Assembly (NCBI GenBank): GCA_017437005.1
Contig: JAFSBZ010000047.1
Span: 1-61,035 of the forward strand
Length of the DNA stretch: 61,035 bases
Direction of reading: 5' to 3'
Source of the DNA: Clostridia bacterium
Lineage (GTDB): Bacteria > Bacillota > Clostridia > Oscillospirales > Acutalibacteraceae
The notes under the pieces are model-generated. The model saw only the letters and a list, made by a program, of their open reading frames with translations. It was not told the origin of the DNA and did no database searches. Below are positions 54,651-61,035 of the stretch, piece after piece. Within the stretch, counting starts at the first letter, position 1. Each line of letters opens with the position of its first letter. Position numbers and translations under genes: made by a program.

Positions 54651-55790
54651 ATGTTTGAAAAAACCAAAGCTTTTTGCGATTCTCTTTTAAATATGGGTGT
54701 GCCTGGTTTTGACCTTGCAGTTTTTAAAAGCGGTAAACCAATATTACGATATATGAATGGGTACAACGATATTGAAAAAAAGATAAAAATAAATGGCAAA
54801 GAAAGATATAATATATATTCTTGCTCAAAGCCAATCACCTGTACGGCTGCTTTACAGTTGTGGGAAAAAGGTTTGTTTTCACTCGACGATAAGCTTTCAG
54901 ACTATATGCCTGAATTTGAAAATATGAATGTAATAACAAATTCAGGTATAAAAAAAGCCAATAATCCCATTTTAATAAAGCATTTATTTGAAATGACGGC
55001 AGGCTTTTCGTATAATCTTGAATCTGAAAGTCTTATAAAATGTCGTAAAGATACAAATGGCAAATGTCCTACGCGAGAAGCAATGAAATATCTTGCAAAC
55101 GAGCCGCTTTTATTTGAACCTGGTGAGCGTTGGGAATACAGCCTATGTCACGATGTATTGGCGGCATTGGTAGAAGTAATATCAGGCGAAAAATTTGAAG
55201 CTTATGTCAAAAAGAATATTTTTGATGTAGTTGGAATGTCAGATTCTACGTTTATGCTTCCGCAAAATGAACTTGAAACTATTGCCGAACAATATAAATT
55301 TGAAAACGAAACAGCAATAAACATAGGTAAAGATATCACCTATTTTAAAATGGGCTCTGAATATGCTTCGGGTGGTGCAGGCGCAATCTCTACTGTGGAC
55401 GATTATATAAAGTTTTTAGAGGGCCTGCGTTGCGGATTGTTACTAAAACCTGAGACATTGTGTTTAATGATTACCGACCGTCTTACCGATAAACAAAAAA
55501 CTACATATTGGACAAGGGACACTCACGGATATGGTCTTGGTGTGCGTTGTCACAGCGGTGGTGATATAAATACCGACTTTGGTTGGGGCGGTGCTGCAGG
55601 CGCATATCTTGCCGTTGATATAAAAAACGAAATATCGTTATATTTTGCTTGTCATTTACATTCCTCACCCGGTCAGGGTGTTCGTTCATTGCTTTATAGA
55701 TTTATAAGGGCAGAACTTTTCGATAGCGGCGATTTTGTAAACATTCAAAAAGAAATTTCAGGTCTTTATGACTATAATTTAACTTATTGA
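54651..55790 (+). CDS. Beta-lactamase-fold serine hydrolase
   Basis: This 379-residue protein is a class C beta-lactamase/esterase-like enzyme. The SxxK motif is S57-C-S-K60 in NIYSCSKPIT. A YSLCHD segment replaces the usual YxN and matches the esterase-like branch. The segment GWGGAAGAYLAVD near the end stands for the KTG-like strand. With no signal peptide and a glycan context it is more likely a deacylase than a penicillin enzyme. I chose the ATG at 54651; the TTG at 54642 has no support. Confidence 0.82.
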   Translation: MFEKTKAFCDSLLNMGVPGFDLAVFKSGKPILRYMNGYNDIEKKIKINGKERYNIYSCSKPITCTAALQLWEKGLFSLDDKLSDYMPEFENMNVITNSGIKKANNPILIKHLFEMTAGFSYNLESESLIKCRKDTNGKCPTREAMKYLANEPLLFEPGERWEYSLCHDVLAALVEVISGEKFEAYVKKNIFDVVGMSDSTFMLPQNELETIAEQYKFENETAINIGKDITYFKMGSEYASGGAGAISTVDDYIKFLEGLRCGLLLKPETLCLMITDRLTDKQKTTYWTRDTHGYGLGVRCHSGGDINTDFGWGGAAGAYLAVDIKNEISLYFACHLHSSPGQGVRSLLYRFIRAELFDSGDFVNIQKEISGLYDYNLTY

Positions 55791-55814
55791 TTTTTGTAAT
55801 TAAGGATTTTATAT

Positions 55815-57116
55815 ATGTATTTAGCAGAAATTTTTACTGACCATATGGTTTTACAACGTGATAAAGATATTTGCGTTTTTGGTTATGGTAAAGGTAGTGG
55901 CGAAATTGAGTTTTGTGGAAAAACATATACGTTTACTTCAACTACCGAGAAATTTTATGTATATCTTGCTCCGCAAAGCGTAGGTGGACCATATGAAATG
56001 ATGGTTACACTTAACGGTAGTACAAGAGTAATAAAAGATATTTTGATTGGTGACGTTTATATAGCGGCAGGGCAATCTAATATGGAACTACCGCTATGCG
56101 CAACACATAATATTGAATATTTTGAAAATGAAAATATCCGCTTTTTTACCGAGCCTCATACTGCTGATGAAGACGGTAACCTACTATATAAACCAACCGA
56201 ATGGTTTTTGTGTGATAAATCTGTTGGAGATTTTTCGGCAATTGGTTATTATTTTGCAGTGGGGTTACAAAAAAGCACAAACGTACCAATAGGTGTAATA
56301 TGTTGCTCAAAAGGCGCATCGCGTGTAGATGCTTGGACAGCATCTCAATACGTTCAACACGAAGATTATCAAAAAATGCAATCGGTAAAACACAACGATT
56401 ATTACGTGTATAAATTTAATCACGATTCGTGGCTTTATAATAACAAGCTTTTAAGTATTGTTCCGTTTGCAAATTCAGGTGTTTTGTGGTATCAGGGTGA
56501 AAGCAACCGTTGTCACGACGAGGGTGTGCATTATGCAAAGTTACTCGAAATTATGATAAAAAATTGGCGAGAGCTTTGGCAGTGTAATTTACCTTTTTAT
56601 TGTGTACAGCTTATGCCATACGATGAAGCGCCAGACGTTGCCGATTGGGCTGTTATTCGCAGTCAGCAGCAACTGGCGGCACAAACAGTTGATAATGTTT
56701 ATCTTGTTACACTTGTTAATACGGGTGAAAAGAACGAGATACATCCTACAAAAAAGAAAGACATTGCATATGCATTGTCAAACGCTGTACGTGCTGTTCA
56801 ACATAATGAAAGTGTCGAATATAGCGGACCTGTTTTACAAACATACAAGCATATAAAAAATGGGGTAGAGCTTGTTTTTTCTCATGCCGAGGGTTTACAT
56901 CTTAAGGGCAATGAGTTGCAAGATACGTATGTTTATGATGAAGAAGACCGATTACTTCAAGTCGATTTTCTGTTAGAGAAAAGCTCGTTAATAATTATTT
57001 GCAAATGTGGCGTGGCACCCAAAACAATTACAATGGGTTATAACAACGCGCCCGAGCATAATCTTTATAATAATTCGGGTTATTTGGCTTCACCGTTTAA
57101 ATTAATGCTTAATTAA
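55815..57116 (+). CDS. Sialate O-acetylesterase-like SASA esterase
   Basis: This 433-residue protein has the SASA-type motifs GQSNME (S88 nucleophile candidate), LWYQGESN and EIHPTKK near the end, which supplies the Asp/Glu-His pair. The N-terminus (FTDHMVLQRDKDICVFGYGK) is the jelly-roll typical of these esterases. No signal peptide. It should remove acetyl groups from sugars, either sialic acids or acetylated plant glycans, after import. Confidence 0.87.
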   Translation: MYLAEIFTDHMVLQRDKDICVFGYGKGSGEIEFCGKTYTFTSTTEKFYVYLAPQSVGGPYEMMVTLNGSTRVIKDILIGDVYIAAGQSNMELPLCATHNIEYFENENIRFFTEPHTADEDGNLLYKPTEWFLCDKSVGDFSAIGYYFAVGLQKSTNVPIGVICCSKGASRVDAWTASQYVQHEDYQKMQSVKHNDYYVYKFNHDSWLYNNKLLSIVPFANSGVLWYQGESNRCHDEGVHYAKLLEIMIKNWRELWQCNLPFYCVQLMPYDEAPDVADWAVIRSQQQLAAQTVDNVYLVTLVNTGEKNEIHPTKKKDIAYALSNAVRAVQHNESVEYSGPVLQTYKHIKNGVELVFSHAEGLHLKGNELQDTYVYDEEDRLLQVDFLLEKSSLIIICKCGVAPKTITMGYNNAPEHNLYNNSGYLASPFKLMLN

Positions 57117-57131
57117 AAAGGAGAGATAATT

Positions 57132-57782
57132 ATGTTAGAGAATTTAAGACAAAAAAATTCCGATATTGAAATTTTTTCAGTCGAGAGTGAAGAATTTAAG
57201 AAATTTGGTCGTATAATCAATGATATTTCCACCGACGAGATTATCAATGTTGCCAAAAGTGTTGAGCCTGTGGGTAGTGGAAGCTCTTATGTTCCGTCAT
57301 ACAGTGATTTTGAAAAATTAGATATAGCTACCGAAATTAAAAACAAGCTTTTTGGTATAATGCCTACTCAAATTGGATACTGTTGGGGATATAACAGCTT
57401 AATGAACGCAACCGAATGGCATACCTCAAGTGAAATTAATATTGCCGTAACTCCTTTAGTTCTTATTTTAGGTTATATTTGGGATATAGAAGACGGAAAA
57501 ATCGATTCATCAAAATTTAAGGCGTTTTATTTGCCACAAGGAACAATTGTTGAGGTGTATGCAACTTCGCTACACTACTGCCCTTGTCAAGTAAGTGATA
57601 GCGGCTTCGGCTGTGTGGTCGGACTTCCTGCTGAAACAAATACCCAATTAGAAATAAAAAGTGACGATAAACTGCTTTTATGCAAAAACAAATGGCTTAT
57701 TTCTCATAAAGAAAATGCCGAACTTGAAGGCACTGATATGTATGTTGGACTTACAGGTAAAAACATTAAAATTAGTTATTAA
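57132..57782 (+). CDS. DUF4867 family protein
   Basis: This 216-residue protein matches my memory of DUF4867, a cupin-like family found beside sugar-use genes in Clostridia. Visible features are GYCWGYNSLMNATEWHTSSE, ATSLHYCPCQVSDSGFGCVV and VLPQGT-like FYLPQGTIVEVYA. Its reaction is not known to me; a sugar isomerase or epimerase would fit the cupin barrel. It starts with AAGGAGAG and is the last gene before the next promoter. Confidence 0.75.
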   Translation: MLENLRQKNSDIEIFSVESEEFKKFGRIINDISTDEIINVAKSVEPVGSGSSYVPSYSDFEKLDIATEIKNKLFGIMPTQIGYCWGYNSLMNATEWHTSSEINIAVTPLVLILGYIWDIEDGKIDSSKFKAFYLPQGTIVEVYATSLHYCPCQVSDSGFGCVVGLPAETNTQLEIKSDDKLLLCKNKWLISHKENAELEGTDMYVGLTGKNIKISY

Positions 57783-57794
57783 ACACATTTTTAC

Positions 57795-57863
57795 AAAAAC
57801 ACAAAAAAGTACACTCTTAAATCTTGATTGTTCATTGTTTGAACAAAAAATACAATTTATAAT
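57795..57863 (+). promoter_or_regulatory. Promoter of second surface protein, with shared 21-bp box
   Basis: TTGTTT (57835) and TATAAT (57858) are separated by 17 bases. The 21-bp box (57795-57815) is 20/21 identical to that at 18760-18780, with the same 42-base gap to TATAAT, and TTGTTCATTG (57828) recurs in step. The 114-base leader to the ATG has a strong AAGGAGGG (about 57907) with no start codon in position, and a second GGAG 8 bases before the real ATG. Confidence 0.65.
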
Positions 57864-57977
57864 TAATAATAACTATGTAAATTAGTGGTTTTAACTATAT
57901 TTACTGTAAGGAGGGTATCGTTAACTATTGTAATTTTACCTTTAGCAAACAAAAAATATTTAATTGGAGTTGAAAAA

Positions 57978-60900
57978 ATGAAAAATTTAGCAAAAAAGAC
58001 TTTAGCAGTTTTGTTAACACTTTGCGTTTTAATGTCATGTGTTATAACTGCGTCTGCTACAGATGCCACATCGGATGACTACGGAGTACTCGTAGATAAT
58101 TCAGCAGGTGCAGGTTATGATTCCTTCTGGATGACGTCATTAGGTCTTCCGGTCCAAAACTTACCTGCAGGCGAAAAATATACCATAGAGTTTGATTGGT
58201 ATGCAGAAAACGTAGGTAGCACAAATAACGGCAGCATACGAGTATGGGAAGGCCATATGTCAGGCAGTAATGCTATTGAAGAAAACGACAACATATGGTT
58301 TGACCTTCCTTCTGAGACTGGCAGTTGGACTACCGTAAGCAAAGAGGTTACAGCCAGCAGCACTATAGGCGCAGTCTATATTTATGTTGGCGCAGGCGTT
58401 AAAGGTTATTTAGATAACTTTAAGATTATTGGCAGTGACGGCACAGTTCATGTAAATGTTGAGTTTACTGCAGACGATTTAAATAAAGCTATAAATTGTG
58501 CTACTGTTGTTGCATTACCTCAGAATATTGCTAACGCAAAAGTTCCTGCATACAAAATGTTGTTTGATAAGGGCGAAATATTCAGAACAACAAATATAAG
58601 CACATCACAAGCAGTTACGCTTAGCTTTGACTATTATCTTGCAGATGGTGGCGTTACAGTAGAGGATGTAAAAGTTGCTGGATATACAACGCCTCTTAAA
58701 GCAGGTTCGGTAAGTTCTTTTTCTCTTACAATACCTAGCAGCAGTGAACATTCATTTGTTCTAACAGCTAAAACTGCAACAGCAGAGCTTTATATCTGGA
58801 ATGTTAAAATAACTAAAAGTGATTCAAGTGAGATAACTTTTGAAAACTACACCGATCGTACCACATGCGAATTTTCAAAAACAACATATTATGACCTTCC
58901 TGAATTAGTTGAAAAGAATTTTGTATTACTTGTAGATACAACTTCTAGAGCAGATGACGGTGTTGATAACAAAAGTTTTTGGTTTAACAATCTTGGTATG
59001 TTAAGCTATGGTGATTTGCCAAACGGTACATACACAGTTCAGTTCGACGTATGTCCTATTACATTGGCTCAAAGCGGCAGTAAATTCCACTTTAGAACCG
59101 GTAACGGCAGTGGCGCATCAAGTGATGCGGGATTTTGGCAGCCAGAACTTACCGTAGGCGAGTGGACTACAACAAGTAGTACGTTCACAGTAACTGATGA
59201 TACTACAACCGGTAACCATATACTTTTTGTATACGGTGGCTTTAAGGGCTATATAGATAATCTTGTTATTCTTGATTCAGCGGGCAATGAGGTTGCAGCT
59301 ACATATACCGATATGGGTGGTCTTAGCGTTCCGAGTGACTATGCTGATTACCTTACCGTAGATTATTTTGTTGTTGAGGATGAACCTGAAGTAGAGCTTT
59401 CTGACGACTATGCTATATATCAAGACAGTTCTAAGGCTACAACAAACTATGATACATATTTCCATACTTATGATTATTCAACATACAACGATGCTGCAAA
59501 AGAGGTACCTGCCGGTGAATATACCGTTACAATGAACGTATATGCTCAGTCAATTGGTACTATAGCATACAAGCCAATTAATGGTAGCTGGGGCAATGCA
59601 GGCGAGCAGTTGTATTGGACACCTACGGAAGATGACCTTAACAAGTGGGTAACTGTTACTTATACAGGTACAACAACCGATATTGCAAAGCTTCACACAT
59701 TGATTTATGTTGCAGGCTTTAAGGGTTATGTTGATGATATTGCTGTATATAGCGGTGATACCAAGCTTTATACACTTTCCTTTACTGAATCTGACAACGG
59801 CAAAGCCGGTCACGATAGTAACGGCGCTGGTGTGGTTACAGCAATACCAAAGGATATTGCCGATGCAAAGCCAATTGAAGACGATGCACCTACAGGTGAC
59901 TATGTAGTTCTTTTAGACAATTCAGCAAACACAGGTTTTGGTCAGTTCTATTTACACGAAGTAGGTATGCCACACGATAAAACATATCCAATCGGCGACT
60001 ACACCGTTAAGTTTGATTATTATCCGTTAGTAAACGGTTCAAGCAAAAACATTGTTGCGCACCTTACAGCTACCGGTTGGAGTGGTGACGCATTCCCAGG
60101 CACCAATGGACAAAAGTGGGTAGAGGTTACTGAAACACTTGGCGAGTGGCAAACAATTTCGTTTGATATTACCACAATTGCCGAAGGTCAGTTCCCATGG
60201 TTCTATGTTGGTGCAGGTATGAAGGGCTACTTCGATAATTATCAAATTATCGACAAGTCAACAGGCGAAACAGTACTTGACTTTAGTCCAGTAGCTGCTG
60301 ACCTTGGTAAAACAAGTACAGATACTGCTACCGTTGTTGAGTTTGAAGAGTTTGTTGAGCCTGATTGCGTGGTTCTTTTAGACAATTCAGCAAACACAGG
60401 TTTTGGTCAGTTCTATTTACACGAAGTTGGTATGCCGCACGATAAAACATATCCAATCGGCGACTACACCGTTAAGTTTGATTATTATCCAATAGTAAAC
60501 GGTTCAAGCAAGAACATAGTTGCACATCTTACTGCTACCGGTTGGAGCGGAGACGCATTCCCCGGTACCAATGGACAAAAGTGGGTTGAGGTTACTGAAA
60601 CACTTGGCGAGTGGCAAACAATTTCATTTGATATTACCACAATTGCCGAAGGTCAGTTCCCATGGTTCTATGTTGGTGCAGGTATGAAGGGCTATTTCGA
60701 TAATTATCAAATTATCGACAAGTCCACAGGCGAAACAGTACTTGACTTTAGTCCAGTAGCTGCTGACCTTGGTAAAACAAGTACAGATACTGCTACCGTT
60801 GTTGTGTTTGAAGAAGTTCATATTCACAAAGCGGGCGCTGTAGTACTTGAAAACGTGGTAGATGCTACTTCCACAACTGCAGGTACTTATGATGAGGTTG

Positions 60901-61035
60901 TTTATTGTACAGAATGTAATGAAGAGATTTCACGCACAACAGTAGTTGACGACATATTGCTTGTAGATACAACAACTATTGATAATGGTACACCAACAAG
61001 CTTCTGGTTTAACGAACTTGAAATGGACGGCTTCG
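57978..61035 (+). CDS. Second giant modular surface protein, 3' end outside window
   Basis: The frame stays open to the right window edge (1,019 codons). It begins with a signal peptide (MKNLAKKTLAVLLTLCVLMS, then CVITASATD). Modules in order are: YDSFW-type (58075-58525, close to 32600-33066 in the first surface protein), a unique beta-domain (58525-58915), SFWFNNL-type (58918-59380) and a YDTYFH domain (59390-59870). Two near-identical FGQFYLHE-type modules follow (59898-60345, 60363-60810), then a short HKAGAVVLENVVDATSTTAG repeat (60812-60945) and another SFWFNEL-type module cut by the edge. It should bind carbohydrate outside the cell, complementing the first surface protein. Confidence 0.85.
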   Translation, partial: MKNLAKKTLAVLLTLCVLMSCVITASATDATSDDYGVLVDNSAGAGYDSFWMTSLGLPVQNLPAGEKYTIEFDWYAENVGSTNNGSIRVWEGHMSGSNAIEENDNIWFDLPSETGSWTTVSKEVTASSTIGAVYIYVGAGVKGYLDNFKIIGSDGTVHVNVEFTADDLNKAINCATVVALPQNIANAKVPAYKMLFDKGEIFRTTNISTSQAVTLSFDYYLADGGVTVEDVKVAGYTTPLKAGSVSSFSLTIPSSSEHSFVLTAKTATAELYIWNVKITKSDSSEITFENYTDRTTCEFSKTTYYDLPELVEKNFVLLVDTTSRADDGVDNKSFWFNNLGMLSYGDLPNGTYTVQFDVCPITLAQSGSKFHFRTGNGSGASSDAGFWQPELTVGEWTTTSSTFTVTDDTTTGNHILFVYGGFKGYIDNLVILDSAGNEVAATYTDMGGLSVPSDYADYLTVDYFVVEDEPEVELSDDYAIYQDSSKATTNYDTYFHTYDYSTYNDAAKEVPAGEYTVTMNVYAQSIGTIAYKPINGSWGNAGEQLYWTPTEDDLNKWVTVTYTGTTTDIAKLHTLIYVAGFKGYVDDIAVYSGDTKLYTLSFTESDNGKAGHDSNGAGVVTAIPKDIADAKPIEDDAPTGDYVVLLDNSANTGFGQFYLHEVGMPHDKTYPIGDYTVKFDYYPLVNGSSKNIVAHLTATGWSGDAFPGTNGQKWVEVTETLGEWQTISFDITTIAEGQFPWFYVGAGMKGYFDNYQIIDKSTGETVLDFSPVAADLGKTSTDTATVVEFEEFVEPDCVVLLDNSANTGFGQFYLHEVGMPHDKTYPIGDYTVKFDYYPIVNGSSKNIVAHLTATGWSGDAFPGTNGQKWVEVTETLGEWQTISFDITTIAEGQFPWFYVGAGMKGYFDNYQIIDKSTGETVLDFSPVAADLGKTSTDTATVVVFEEVHIHKAGAVVLENVVDATSTTAGTYDEVVYCTECNEEISRTTVVDDILLVDTTTIDNGTPTSFWFNELEMDGF
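59907..60807 (+). repeat. Tandem duplication of a binding module
   Basis: Bases 59907-60342 and 60372-60807 are nearly identical, period 465 bases (155 codons). The translated GEWQTISFDITTIAEGQFPW and FDNYQIIDKSTGETVLDFSP are the same in both. This is recent duplication of one module, and it is also related to 33070-33510 in the first surface protein. Confidence 0.9.

Noticed and set aside
54651-55790. Antibiotic-resistance beta-lactamase
   Set aside because: Motifs match the esterase-like class C fold and there is no signal peptide, so a resistance role is unlikely in this glycan operon.
59898-60810. Repeat array possibly resembling CRISPR
   Set aside because: Repeats are long, in frame and protein-coding with no spacers.

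Overview
The window looks like a low-GC, anaerobic, Gram-positive member of the Clostridia, probably from a gut or another plant- or glycan-rich habitat. The signs are a clear Spo0A, AGGAGG-type ribosome binding sites with many TTG/GTG starts, DegV, MscL with a zinc-ribbon tail, a thioredoxin paired with a small ferredoxin-thioredoxin-reductase-like protein, lipoprotein solute-binding proteins, and an O2-sensitive glycyl radical enzyme with its activase. No rRNA, tRNA, CRISPR array, insertion sequence or integrase was seen.

Region 1 (1-11,970) is the right end of a prophage or phage-derived late operon. It holds a giant polyvalent protein open at the left window edge, a small overlapping downstream gene, a BppU-type baseplate/tail-fibre protein, a leucine-rich-repeat tail protein, two small lysis-region proteins, an amidase endolysin with cell-wall-binding repeats, and a holin. 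It ends in a hairpin terminator. Both metallopeptidase-like domains of the giant protein appear to have lost HExxH, and it carries three tandem, diverged ADP-ribosyltransferase-like units.

Region 2 (11,971-18,700) is ordinary chromosome: TspO, MscL, Spo0A, two Gfo/Idh/MocA oxidoreductases, DegV, thioredoxin with the FTR-like protein, and a TIM-barrel sugar isomerase/epimerase. Most units have readable promoters (TTGNNN-N17-TANNNT) and strong terminators.

Region 3 (18,700-61,035) is a very large glycan-use locus on the + strand. Outside or on the membrane are two solute-binding proteins, two permease pairs (no ATPase gene here), an NHL/TPR/Yip1 membrane protein, a DUF5696 lipoprotein, a 2006-residue multi-module surface protein and a lipoprotein glycosidase. 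Apparently cytoplasmic are an alpha-L-fucosidase (GH29), a glycosidase paralogue with a carbohydrate-binding-like insert, two alpha-galactosidase-type enzymes, an SGNH hydrolase (DUF4886), an AraC-type regulator, a glycyl radical enzyme and activase, a six-hairpin glycosidase, a GH94-type phosphorylase, a beta-lactamase-fold hydrolase, a sialate-O-acetylesterase-like esterase and DUF4867. A second giant modular surface protein runs off the right edge. The logic is surface binding, limited external cleavage, import of fucosylated/galactosylated and probably acetylated oligosaccharides, then cytoplasmic deacetylation, exo-hydrolysis and phosphorolysis.

The two strongest leads are (i) a divergent glycyl radical enzyme coupled to its activase inside a glycan operon, with an unusual radical-loop sequence (R-I-W-G-W), and (ii) a nearly identical 21-bp element placed exactly 42 bp upstream of the -10 box at both the locus promoter (18,760-18,828) and the promoter of the second giant surface protein (57,795-57,863), 39 kb apart, implying one regulator for both. 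All calls come from reading the sequence; no database search was run.
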